From the NCBI GenBank assembly GCA_902464595.1, contig CABQJX010000024.1:1-26635 (forward strand): DNA of 26,635 nucleotides, written 5' to 3'. Made by a program: the position numbers and the translations under genes. This DNA comes from an uncultured Lachnoclostridium sp. (GTDB taxonomy: Bacteria; Bacillota; Clostridia; Lachnospirales; Lachnospiraceae). The notes beneath the pieces were generated by a model. The model was not told where the DNA came from. It searched no databases and was given only the letters and a program-made list of their open reading frames with translations. Of this stretch, positions 7,893 to 15,645 are shown in pieces. How positions within the stretch are numbered: the stretch's first letter is position 1; every line of letters starts with the position of its first letter.

Positions 7893-9857
7893 CTACTTAC
7901 CCTCTGCTTCTGACTTGAATCCGTTGTACTGCTCTGTGGTGTAAGCTTCAGCGGAAGTCGCCCAGTTCTTATAAGTATAGTTCTGAGCACCGTACATTGC
8001 GTTCATCTTCGTGTAATCATTGATCTTGGTCAGCTGCCACTGTATCTCATAGTTCATAGGAATGGTCAGGGCATGATTTAACAGGAATACCTCTGCATCT
8101 GCGTATGCCTCATAACGTGCATCCGTGTCCTCATAGATCTCTCCTGCCTTCTCAGCCAGCTCGGAAAATTCCTTATAGGTAGCGATCAGATCCTCGTCTG
8201 TAGCGTTGTTGATCCTGGAGTAATTCATGGAATAGTACGCTCCGTCGTATCCATAGCGCTCCTGATCCACAAAGTTGGCCGGATCACCGTAATCGGCTCC
8301 CCATCCGTTAATGGTAAAGGAAGCAAGACCTGGCTGTACGACCTCCTTGCTCTGGCTGGAGACAAAGGTCTTGATATTTAAGTTGACATAATCTTCTCCC
8401 AGGCACTCTGCAAATGTCTGCTTTAATACAGTTGCTGTATCCAGGGCATTCTGGTCGCCGCCGATGATATAGTAATCGATCTGTACCGGGAAGGTCACGC
8501 CCTTGGCTGCCAGTTCTTCCATTGCCTGTTTCTTGTACAGGTCGCCCTTTTCCTTGTCATATCTTCTGCTGGTCTTGCCGTCCGATGCTTCTAATCCCAG
8601 CTTCTCCTCCACCTTAGTAACATAGTCTGTTCCGTCAGAGAAGTAAAGAAGACCCTTCATGGTGTAAGCTACGTTTTCACAGTGGAGAGGCTCAATGAAA
8701 TTGTATCTGGACCAGTAACGGGTGAGATCCAGCCCGTAATACATGGACAGGCGGAATGCCTCATTGGCTACTGCCTTGTTCCAGTTCTCATCTGGCTTTC
8801 CGTCTTCCAGTCTCTTGTCATAGTTGAAATGCATCTGGTAGGAATATTTCTTAGGGCGTGTCTCCACCAGGTTGTCGTTCCACTCGTTGTTCTTATCATC
8901 ATAAACAGTTCTCAGATCTGCCTCAGACAGGTTTACGTTGTCCACCTCTCCGTTCTGCCACAGCTGATACAGCAGGTTAGGATCGATCATGCGGATGGTA
9001 ACCGTCTCAAACAGCTGGGCATCCTTATCCCAGTAGCTCGGATTGCGGGTGAGAACCTTCTCATTGTTCATAGTAAAGGTAGTCTCAAAGTAAGGGCCGC
9101 TGTACCACATATTCTCATTGGTCATTCCCAGCATATTGTCTACTCCCAGCTCATCAACCAGGCCCTGCGCCAGCGGATAAAGGCAGGCAGAGGTTGCCAC
9201 GGTATCAAAGTAAGGAGCATTCTTTGTACAATGATAGATCAGGGTATAATCATCTGGCGCTTCGATGCCCACCATTTCCAGCATCTTGGAGGTATCCAGA
9301 GCCTTCGCCTCTGCCTCAGGAAGCTCCTTTGTATAATTATAGTAATCCTCAGCCCCCTTGATCAGCGCCAGAGGCATGGATGTATTCTGGGAACCATTCT
9401 TGTGGAAGTTCAGTACCCACTCAAGGCTGGTGATCCAATCCTGAGATGTACACTGTGCCTTTTCATTTCCGTTAATATCCACCCATTTTACGTCGTCTCT
9501 CAGCTTAAAGGTCCAGGTCAAGCCGCCATCCTCAGTCCCCCATTCCTTGGCAACGGCCGGTCTAAGCTGTCCCTTCTCATCTACCTCTAACAGAGGTGAA
9601 TACAGGTTTGCCAGAACATTAAGATCCTGGGCTTTCTCTGAATTAAGGATAAAGAAGGTCTCCTGCTCCCTCTTTGGCTCCTCGTAGGTCACCAGATCTG
9701 TGATCGCAGAGGCGTTTGTATTCTCTGCTCCAGACTCTGACTGGGCAGTGCCTGTTCCTCCTCCCTGGTTTTGTGACCCCTGGCCGCCTCCACATGCTGT
9801 TAATACCATAGATGCTGCCATCATGAGAGCAGCTATCTTTGACACGGTCTTTCTCAT
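7893..9857 (-). CDS. oppA: Oligopeptide-binding lipoprotein (SBP family 5, OppA/AmiA type)
   Basis: Extracellular receptor that captures peptides for the adjacent transporter. The 654-residue precursor starts with a lipoprotein signal peptide with lipobox LTAC; Cys22 would be lipidated and anchored to the outer face of the membrane. A Gly/Gln/Ser-rich linker follows, then a family-5 solute-binding fold with LRDDVKWVD near the start of the domain and NGWGADYGDPANF late in it. The length is close to AmiA/AliA proteins and longer than enteric OppA. The ATG for MRKTV is chosen because GGAGA lies 7 nt before it; an ATG two codons earlier is too close to that site. It is first in its operon and has its own promoter and leader hairpin. 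Confidence 0.93.
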   Translation of the reverse strand: MRKTVSKIAALMMAASMVLTACGGGQGSQNQGGGTGTAQSESGAENTNASAITDLVTYEEPKREQETFFILNSEKAQDLNVLANLYSPLLEVDEKGQLRPAVAKEWGTEDGGLTWTFKLRDDVKWVDINGNEKAQCTSQDWITSLEWVLNFHKNGSQNTSMPLALIKGAEDYYNYTKELPEAEAKALDTSKMLEMVGIEAPDDYTLIYHCTKNAPYFDTVATSACLYPLAQGLVDELGVDNMLGMTNENMWYSGPYFETTFTMNNEKVLTRNPSYWDKDAQLFETVTIRMIDPNLLYQLWQNGEVDNVNLSEADLRTVYDDKNNEWNDNLVETRPKKYSYQMHFNYDKRLEDGKPDENWNKAVANEAFRLSMYYGLDLTRYWSRYNFIEPLHCENVAYTMKGLLYFSDGTDYVTKVEEKLGLEASDGKTSRRYDKEKGDLYKKQAMEELAAKGVTFPVQIDYYIIGGDQNALDTATVLKQTFAECLGEDYVNLNIKTFVSSQSKEVVQPGLASFTINGWGADYGDPANFVDQERYGYDGAYYSMNYSRINNATDEDLIATYKEFSELAEKAGEIYEDTDARYEAYADAEVFLLNHALTIPMNYEIQWQLTKINDYTKMNAMYGAQNYTYKNWATSAEAYTTEQYNGFKSEAEGK

Positions 9858-9879
9858 ATCCATTCTCCTTTCTTACTAG

Positions 9880-9924
9880 AAAAAAAGACAAAGAGCCCAA
9901 GGAAACCCTCTGGCCCTTTGTCTT
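9880..9924 (-). terminator. Strong hairpin plus U-run in the oppA leader
   Basis: On the minus strand, AAGACAAAG (9924-9916) pairs perfectly with CTTTGTCTT (9893-9885). Inside that are a 4-bp stem GGCC/GGCT with one wobble, a single mismatch, and a second 4-bp stem closed by GTTT. A run of Ts follows directly at 9885-9881. This is a textbook intrinsic terminator shape. It could end the upstream sugar operon, but it also lies downstream of the -10 of the only good promoter for oppA, so transcripts from that promoter must pass through it. Confidence 0.85.
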
Positions 9925-9934
9925 CTGATATTTC

Positions 9935-9964
9935 ATTCTACCACCTAAACGCCCTTTGTGTCAA
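9935..9964 (-). promoter_or_regulatory. Sigma-A promoter of the opp operon
   Basis: The minus strand shows a perfect TTGACA (9964-9959), an 18-nt spacer and TAGAAT (9940-9935). Transcription would start near 9928, about 70 nt before the oppA ATG and almost at the base of the leader hairpin. Upstream there is a 12-bp palindrome GGACATCTGTCC (9973-9984), and a CodY-box-like AATTTTCTGTAACAA (9996-10010) that matches 11 of 15 positions of the consensus I recall. Both are only candidates for operators. Confidence 0.75.
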
Positions 9965-10069
9965 GCATATGTGGACATCTGTCCGTGGTGTGCGTAATTT
10001 TCTGTAACAATCCAGCTATGACGAAGTTTGGATATTTTATACCAGAAACTGCATACATTGAAAATTTTC

Positions 10070-11284
10070 TTATGGCCTCACCGCAGTTCCATCTGGAAGA
10101 CGGGAAAAAAGCCAGCTATGATCCATTTCCACGGCCGGATAGCGTGCCGCTGCCTTTTCATCAAACCCCACTCCAATTCCTGGATGATCCGATACATAAG
10201 CATATCCATCCTTAACATGCGGACAGCCTGGAAACACTTCCTCCTCCTCTTTTGAAAAGCCGGAAAATTCCTGGATTCCAAAGTTATGGATATTTAGATC
10301 CAAATGCATCTGTGCACACATACCAATGGGCGACAAATCATTGGGGCCATGCCATGCTGTGCGGACACCGTAAGCATCACAAAAATGAGCCAGCTTTATA
10401 GCCGGAGTCAGTCCCCCAATATCGCTTAGATGCACTCTTATAAAATCGATCCACTGATTCTGCACAATCTGTCTCCACTCTGCCGGATTGGTAAATAATT
10501 CTCCCATAGCAAAAGGCATTGACGTCTGCTCTCTCAAGTAGCGATAATATCCTACCTGATCCGGTGAAAGGGAATCTTCCAGGAAAAACAGCTTAAAAGG
10601 TTCCAGCTCTTTAGCAAAAGCCAATGTATCGGCTAAAGAAAGACGCTCATGGACATCATGCATTACTTCAAGGCCCCATCCAAAATCCTTTCTTACCTGC
10701 TCAAAAAGTCGGATTACGCTTTCCATATACATCTTAGGATGAAAATACGCCCCATCTGGCGCTCCATCTGGCTTTACCATTTTCTGCTGTTTTCCGTCAA
10801 AATTACCTCCATAAGTTCCCATATGGCAACGCACATAGCGGTAACCTTCCTCTACATATTGGTTTATACAGTCCTCTACTTCCTCCAGAGAATTTCCATC
10901 TGCATGACGGTATACTGCCACGCCTTCCCTTGCTTTCCCTCCCAGCAGACTATACAAAGGCATATTCGCCAGCTTTCCCTTAATATCCCATAACGCTTCA
11001 TCCACACCAGACATAGCGTTATTAAGAATCGGCCCATTGCGCCAATAAGAGCTTCCCATCATCGTCTGCCAGATATCCTCAATGTTATGTACACTACGTC
11101 CTTTCAACATGGGCTTCAAATATTCCTCTATTGCTGTCACAACTGCCTTATGCCTCCATGTAAAAGTAGCACAGCCGTATCCGAAAAGCTCTGGTTCTGT
11201 CGTTTCCACCTTTACTACTACCAGATTGATCTTTCTTGGTGCTGTCACAAATGTCTTTATATCACGAATTTTTATATCATTCAT
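10070..11284 (-). CDS. Enolase-superfamily sugar-acid dehydratase (mannonate dehydratase / RspA subgroup)
   Basis: Probably dehydrates a hexonate to a 2-keto-3-deoxy sugar acid in the cytosol; mannonate or gluconate are the known substrates in this subgroup. The 404-residue length equals that of characterised ManD proteins. Visible active-site elements are Asp210 and His212 in MHDVHERL, Glu236 in FFLEDSL, Glu262 in MGELFTNP, Arg283 in FIRVHLSD and His312 in AWHGPNDLSP; Arg152 and Tyr158 are candidates for the conserved Arg/Tyr pair. The start is the ATG for MNDIKI after an AGGAG site; an earlier ATG in frame lacks a good site. It is the last gene of the sugar-transport operon, suggesting that the imported solute is or becomes its substrate. 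No aldolase or kinase for the product is nearby. The exact substrate cannot be read from the sequence. Confidence 0.85.
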   Translation of the reverse strand: MNDIKIRDIKTFVTAPRKINLVVVKVETTEPELFGYGCATFTWRHKAVVTAIEEYLKPMLKGRSVHNIEDIWQTMMGSSYWRNGPILNNAMSGVDEALWDIKGKLANMPLYSLLGGKAREGVAVYRHADGNSLEEVEDCINQYVEEGYRYVRCHMGTYGGNFDGKQQKMVKPDGAPDGAYFHPKMYMESVIRLFEQVRKDFGWGLEVMHDVHERLSLADTLAFAKELEPFKLFFLEDSLSPDQVGYYRYLREQTSMPFAMGELFTNPAEWRQIVQNQWIDFIRVHLSDIGGLTPAIKLAHFCDAYGVRTAWHGPNDLSPIGMCAQMHLDLNIHNFGIQEFSGFSKEEEEVFPGCPHVKDGYAYVSDHPGIGVGFDEKAAARYPAVEMDHSWLFSRLPDGTAVRP

Positions 11285-11351
11285 TTTACTGCTCCTATTC
11301 TCTCTTAATGATTTTTCTATTTGACTCAAAGTTTATTTTTTCATTGGACTA

Positions 11352-12194
11352 TTAGCTTTTTACCGCTCCACCTGTCATTCCTGCAATAAAGTACTTTTGG
11401 AAACAGATAAAGAGAACCACCAATGGCAAGCTGGATACAGTAGAGGCTGCCATCAGATCATTCCATTTAATCTGATACTGGGAATTTAAAGAAATAATTC
11501 CTACAGTTAAGGTTTTTAAATCGTCGTTGGAAATTAAAACAGAAGAATACATATACTCATTCCAACCGCTGAACAGTATAAAAATCGCCACTGCTGCAAT
11601 TCCTGGTACGATCAATGGAAGAATGATATTCCAAAAAATACGGAAGCTGGAAGCTCCGTCCACACGTGCTGCCTCATCTAATTCGATTGGAACTGTCTTA
11701 AAGTAGGACACGAGCATCCAGGTACTGAAAGCTACATTCGTGGCTGCATATACAATAATCAATCCAAGCAATTTGTTTGTCATATGGTATCTGGAAAGTA
11801 CGGCATAAAAAGGAACTACCAGCATAACGCTGGGAAACATCTGCGTTACCAGAAGAAAATTCATCAGCTGTTTTTTTCCTTTAAACCGAAAACGGGTAAC
11901 CCCATATCCTGCCAAACTTGCACATACAACACAGATAATCATGGCAAAAATGCACGTTACAAGGCTATTGATTGTCATTCTTCCAAAATTGTAAGTGGTG
12001 AAAAATTTTTTAAAGGATCCCAGGCTAATAGGATCAGGAATCCACTGAGGTTTTGGAGAATAGGTCTGGGCCTCTGTCTTAAAAGCTGTAGACACCATCC
12101 ACATAACAGGAACCATTACCACCATAGCCAAAAGAATTAGAATCGCATAGCAAAGTACCTGTTCTATCTGTCTTTTTTTCTTTAAACTATTCAT
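11352..12194 (-). CDS. Carbohydrate ABC transporter permease, MalG/UgpE-like
   Basis: Second membrane subunit of a CUT1-type sugar importer. The 280 residues have an N-terminal helix (AILILLAMVVMVPVMWMV), a short external stretch (QTYSPKPQWIPDP) typical of this family, and a binding-protein-dependent permease domain of about five helices. The EAA coupling loop is ELDEAARVDGASSFRIF, and the C-terminus YFIAGMTGGAVKS is characteristic of MalG-like proteins. It overlaps the preceding permease gene by 8 nt. No ATP-binding subunit is encoded in this operon, so an MsmK-like shared ATPase elsewhere would be needed. Confidence 0.95.
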   Translation of the reverse strand: MNSLKKKRQIEQVLCYAILILLAMVVMVPVMWMVSTAFKTEAQTYSPKPQWIPDPISLGSFKKFFTTYNFGRMTINSLVTCIFAMIICVVCASLAGYGVTRFRFKGKKQLMNFLLVTQMFPSVMLVVPFYAVLSRYHMTNKLLGLIIVYAATNVAFSTWMLVSYFKTVPIELDEAARVDGASSFRIFWNIILPLIVPGIAAVAIFILFSGWNEYMYSSVLISNDDLKTLTVGIISLNSQYQIKWNDLMAASTVSSLPLVVLFICFQKYFIAGMTGGAVKS

Positions 12195-13080
12195 CTTTCA
12201 GCACCACCTTATAAACAGAATGAATGAGATAACAGATGATAAATACTAAAATTCCCCACGCAGCTCCCTTTCCAAATCGCAAATCATTAAAAGCTGTTCC
12301 ATAAATGCTTAAACTGATCAAATTTGTAGCTGTCCCTGGCCCTCCTGCCGTCATAGTAAAGACCTGAGTATATTGTTTAAACCACCATACACTGTCTAAG
12401 ATCACAACAGTGGTCAGAATCGGTTTCAAAGAGGGGAGTGTAATATAACGAAAACTATCCCATTTATTAGCTCCATCAATCACAGCAGCCTCATATAGAT
12501 CCTTGGATATACTCTGTAAGCCAGCCAGGATCATAGTCATAACTAAAGGAAATCCCTTCCAAATACATGCAAAAACTACTGATGGAAAAGCTAGCTCTTT
12601 ACTTCCCAACCAGGAAATATTCGCTGATATAATTCCAAGTTTTTTTAATATATCATTTAATACTCCATACATAGGATTCATAATCCATGTAAAAAGCAAG
12701 CCGATAACTGCCTCTGGGAACAGCCATGGAAGCATAAAAATAACACGAAATACTGTTCTTCCACGAAACTCCCTGTTTAACAGGCTAGCTAAAATAAAAC
12801 CCAAAATAAAGTGACCGGCTACTACCAGAATCATAAACTTAAAGGTGAGCAGAACAGACTGATAAAAAGCCGGATCTGTAAATGCTTCTATGTAGTATTT
12901 AAGTCCTACAAACTTCCATTTATTGACTAAATTTGTGTTAAAAAAGCTGATATAAAACCCATAGATCATAGGATACAAAATAAGGGCTGCCAACATGAAC
13001 ACAATAGGAAACACGAACAGATAGCCGTCTTTCTGATAATGGATCCCAATAGCCGTACGCTTTGTTTTCTCCTTAGACAT
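12187..13080 (-). CDS. Carbohydrate ABC transporter permease, MalF/UgpA-like
   Basis: First membrane subunit of the same sugar importer. The 297 residues start with a short basic tail, then a first helix (FPIVFMLAALILYPMIYGF), an external segment, and a permease core. The EAA loop is LYEAAVIDGANKWDSF, followed by TLPSLKP. The gene lies 78 nt downstream of the binding-protein gene, with a hairpin in the gap, and overlaps the next permease by 8 nt. The specificity of CUT1 permeases cannot be predicted from sequence alone; the neighbouring dehydratase points to a sugar acid or a precursor of one. Confidence 0.94.
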   Translation of the reverse strand: MSKEKTKRTAIGIHYQKDGYLFVFPIVFMLAALILYPMIYGFYISFFNTNLVNKWKFVGLKYYIEAFTDPAFYQSVLLTFKFMILVVAGHFILGFILASLLNREFRGRTVFRVIFMLPWLFPEAVIGLLFTWIMNPMYGVLNDILKKLGIISANISWLGSKELAFPSVVFACIWKGFPLVMTMILAGLQSISKDLYEAAVIDGANKWDSFRYITLPSLKPILTTVVILDSVWWFKQYTQVFTMTAGGPGTATNLISLSIYGTAFNDLRFGKGAAWGILVFIICYLIHSVYKVVLKDE

Positions 13081-13100
13081 ATATTATATCCCTTTCTTTT

Positions 13101-13136
13101 AAATACGGGGAAGGCATTAAGCCCTTCCCCGCATTT
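13101..13136 (-). promoter_or_regulatory. Intercistronic hairpin between binding protein and permease
   Basis: AAATACGGGGAAGGC (13101-13115) is complementary to GCCTTCCCCGCATTT-like sequence at 13121-13136, with one wobble and one bulge and a 5-nt loop. On the transcribed strand it is followed by As rather than a U-run, so it looks more like a 3' stabiliser or a processing/partial termination element than a full terminator. Such a hairpin would let the binding protein be made in excess over the permeases. Confidence 0.7.
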
Positions 13137-13158
13137 ACAGATTTCAGATTTTCAGAAA

Positions 13159-14547
13159 TTAATTATAATCCTCTAACAGCTGTGACATATCCTCTATCAA
13201 CTTTTCCACTGCCTCAGTAGCTGACTTCTCATTGCTGAATACAGCGGCATACGCATCGCCTAAGGCGCTCTTTAATCCGCTAATACCCGGAAAAGCTAAT
13301 GTTGGGCGGCATCCATCCTCAATCTGCTTTAAAAATCCTGCATAATCATCGCCTGTAATATAAGCAGCCTTCTGTCCCTCAATCGTTGATGGGATCTTTC
13401 CGCTGGATTCCCAAAACTTCATATCTTTGTCATGGGAAGTAAAAAACTCCAGATACTTAGCAGCTGCAGCCTTTTCCGCATCCGTTGACTTAGCTGTAAC
13501 TGCATATCCCTCTGCTCCCAGCATAGTTCCAGAATATTCTCCTGGAAGCTTAAAAGATCCTAATTTTCCCTTCAATTCTGGATTGCTGGCATAAGCGACA
13601 CCCAAAGCATTGGGACCGGTGAGGAACATACTGGTATAGCCCATAGCAAAATAGTTTGCAGCAGTGGGATAATCCACTTCTGTGATACCAGTAGGAACCA
13701 CACCCTCCACATTATTCATATTAGTCCACTTAGAAAATACATCTACAAAAGCCTGGTCAGATGAAATATCCGTTTTCCATTCTTCAGAATCATCCTCCTG
13801 ATAGGCAAGATCAAATCCATTGCTCCACAGATAAGACATAAATCGACTCTGTCCAGAAGAATTATTGGATCCTACCATGGAAAATCCCCATTGATCTATT
13901 TCTCCATCCCCATCTGTATCCTTTGTCAAAGCTTTTGCGCACTCTACAAATTCATCCCAGGTAGTAGGAATCTCAAGCCCAGCTTCTTCAAACCGATCCA
14001 TACGGTAAATAACACCCTGCGGCTGTACTGCTACGGGATAATATGTCATTTGTCCGTCAATGGTGCAGGCATCCATAACGCCTTTTGCCAGTCCATCTGT
14101 CACGCTCTTATCCATCCAGTTGTTCAAATCTTCTGTAAGTCCAAGATCATAAAGAGTTGGAACCTGATCTGCGGAAGTGAAAAATATAGTAGGAAGGTCA
14201 TCAGGAGAAGTTGCCATTGCTGCCAGTTTTGTATAAATATCTCCAGAGGCAACGGCCTGAATCTCCACCTTAATATTGGGATTTTCTTTCATAAATTCTT
14301 CTGCATACTGATAAATGTACTGTCCATGGGGATCCTCTGGAGCATACCCATCCATAATTGTCAGCGTCACTTCTTCCCCTAAGTTTTCTGACTCGCTGCC
14401 CTCTGAAGCGTTGTCTGACTGGGAAGCATCTGTTTTATTCTGCTCGTCTTTTGTCCCAGATGTTTCAGATGAGGAACCTGAGCAGCCGCTAACTAGAGAA
14501 GCCGCCATTGTTACAGAAAGCATTGCTGATAAAATTCTTTTTCTCAT
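13159..14547 (-). CDS. Extracellular sugar-binding lipoprotein (SBP family 1)
   Basis: Captures the sugar for the two downstream permeases at the outer face of the membrane. The 462-residue precursor has a lipoprotein signal ending in VSGC (Cys22), a Ser/Thr/Glu-rich linker, and a family-1 fold: EVTLTIMDGYAPEDP at the first strand, then FMKENPNIKVEIQAV, a WDEFVECAKALTKD segment and an Asp-rich DTDGDGEIDQWG motif. The ATG for MRKRIL is chosen because the GGAGG site lies 5 nt before it; three in-frame ATGs further upstream place the site inside the gene or too close. It is first in the transport operon, behind an operator-rich 180-nt gap and the araC gene on the same strand. Confidence 0.93.
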   Translation of the reverse strand: MRKRILSAMLSVTMAASLVSGCSGSSSETSGTKDEQNKTDASQSDNASEGSESENLGEEVTLTIMDGYAPEDPHGQYIYQYAEEFMKENPNIKVEIQAVASGDIYTKLAAMATSPDDLPTIFFTSADQVPTLYDLGLTEDLNNWMDKSVTDGLAKGVMDACTIDGQMTYYPVAVQPQGVIYRMDRFEEAGLEIPTTWDEFVECAKALTKDTDGDGEIDQWGFSMVGSNNSSGQSRFMSYLWSNGFDLAYQEDDSEEWKTDISSDQAFVDVFSKWTNMNNVEGVVPTGITEVDYPTAANYFAMGYTSMFLTGPNALGVAYASNPELKGKLGSFKLPGEYSGTMLGAEGYAVTAKSTDAEKAAAAKYLEFFTSHDKDMKFWESSGKIPSTIEGQKAAYITGDDYAGFLKQIEDGCRPTLAFPGISGLKSALGDAYAAVFSNEKSATEAVEKLIEDMSQLLEDYN

Positions 14548-14591
14548 CATATCCTCCATTTTTATCTCAAGAATAATCTCTCTTTTGTTCT

Positions 14592-14610
14592 GACTAACGG
14601 GCCGTTTGTC
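14592..14610. promoter_or_regulatory. Near-perfect 19-bp palindrome in the leader of the sugar operon
   Basis: GACTAACGG and CCGTTTGTC flank a single central G, with one mismatch in nine pairs. It lies 45-63 nt before the binding-protein ATG and downstream of the candidate -10, so it would sit in the 5' leader as a repressor operator or a small RNA hairpin. No U-run follows. Confidence 0.5.
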
Positions 14611-14628
14611 GTTTCATCTGATACCCTT

Positions 14629-14691
14629 ATCATACCTCAGCTTTTGCTGGAAATGTGCTTATTATTTGCGAAAAAATCACCATTTTTTGCT
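14629..14691 (-). promoter_or_regulatory. Candidate activator-dependent promoter with phased GCAAA repeats
   Basis: On the minus strand a TATGAT (14634-14629) can serve as -10, but no good -35 hexamer lies 16-18 nt upstream. GCAAA occurs three times in the same orientation, with the matching TTTGC at 14643-14647, 14665-14669 and 14686-14690, that is at 21-22-nt spacing or two helical turns. Same-orientation sites about 21 bp apart with a weak -35 are what AraC-family activators typically use. The regulator is encoded immediately upstream. Confidence 0.45.
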
Positions 14692-14710
14692 ATGATTTAA
14701 AATTCTATAC

Positions 14711-14747
14711 AAAAAAAGCAGCCAGTTTTATCTAAATACCAGCTACT
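14711..14747 (-). terminator. Intrinsic terminator of the araC gene
   Basis: On the minus strand AGTAGCTGGT pairs with ACTGGCTGCT (10 pairs, three of them G-U) across an 11-nt loop and is followed by seven Ts. The stem includes the araC stop codon. It should separate the regulator transcript from the transport operon behind it. Confidence 0.8.
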
Positions 14748-15645
14748 TTCCTTCATTTCCCTGTTTATTTTTCCAACAATCATGTATAGATTTACGATAT
14801 TGAAGTGGCGAAATATCCATAATAGATCTAAATTGTCTCAAAAAAGTATTCACACTGTCATATCCGCATTTTTGAGCAATAACCGCTATACTATCACTAT
14901 TACTTTCTAAAAGTCCAGCCGCCTCACAAACCCTGACCCGATTGATATATTTGTTCAGATTATAGCCAAAATATCGGTTAAACTCCCTGCTAATAGTGGA
15001 AGGATGGAGAAAAAACAACTCTCCAAGAACTTGAAGATTTAATTCTTCATCAAAATGGCTGTCGACATATTCCTTCACTTCCTGCATTCTAATATTGGTA
15101 GGTGTATCACCTGCCTCACCTCTCTGAATCTGAAAAACCCGAAATAGTATTACAGCAATTTGGGTAATAACCGTCCTCTGAATCAAGGAGCGAAAAGGTT
15201 TATGCAAATTTTCTTCTTCCTTCAAGCAGCAAAGCAGATAAATCACCTGAGAAAATACTTCTGGATCTACATGTTTATAGTGGATCACAAACTTCTCTGG
15301 GGACGGAGTTGCAAAAGCTCTTTGCAGGTCTCGATCCGGTATGATCCCTCGCACATAGTCAGGCTTAACTGTAAAACCATATCTCGAAAAAGGGAGTCGG
15401 TCTATTCTTCTCAAATGGTGCTCCATTGCTCCTATCACTAGAATATCGCCTGGCTCCACATGGTACTTTTTTCCAGAAATATAGTAATCTGCCGCTCCAT
15501 CTTCCACCAAAAGAACCTCATTGGAATTATGAATATGGTGCATCTCATTTTTTTCATATTCGCAAGTACGGGAGACATTATAATTATCTTCACAAATTGC
15601 TCGAAAGTGATCTGGTTCATAGTAATCATTAATCTTGATATCCAT
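14743..15645 (-). CDS. AraC-family transcriptional regulator with N-terminal cupin domain
   Basis: Probable local activator of the sugar transport and dehydratase genes that follow it. The 300 residues comprise an N-terminal sensing domain with a cupin-like stretch (HHIHNSNEVLLVEDG to YHVEPGDILVI, about 35-75) and a C-terminal pair of helix-turn-helix units (about 185-290). The second HTH contains IAQKCGYDSVNTFLRQFR and the family-typical DISPLQYRKS. The ATG lies exactly where transcription should begin from the promoter upstream, and no Shine-Dalgarno sequence precedes it, so the mRNA looks leaderless. The next in-frame Met is at residue 35 and would cut into the cupin domain. The gene is AT-richer than the opp and housekeeping genes. 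Confidence 0.93.
   Translation of the reverse strand: MDIKINDYYEPDHFRAICEDNYNVSRTCEYEKNEMHHIHNSNEVLLVEDGAADYYISGKKYHVEPGDILVIGAMEHHLRRIDRLPFSRYGFTVKPDYVRGIIPDRDLQRAFATPSPEKFVIHYKHVDPEVFSQVIYLLCCLKEEENLHKPFRSLIQRTVITQIAVILFRVFQIQRGEAGDTPTNIRMQEVKEYVDSHFDEELNLQVLGELFFLHPSTISREFNRYFGYNLNKYINRVRVCEAAGLLESNSDSIAVIAQKCGYDSVNTFLRQFRSIMDISPLQYRKSIHDCWKNKQGNEGK

Noticed and set aside
8682..9590. Plus-strand open frame of 302 codons inside oppA
   Set aside because: Fully antisense to a clear solute-binding protein, without a start signal or recognisable motif.
14592..14625. Catabolite-responsive element (cre) near TGAAACGACAAACG
   Set aside because: The spacing between the TGAAA and CG parts does not fit the cre consensus; the palindrome at this place is better described on its own.
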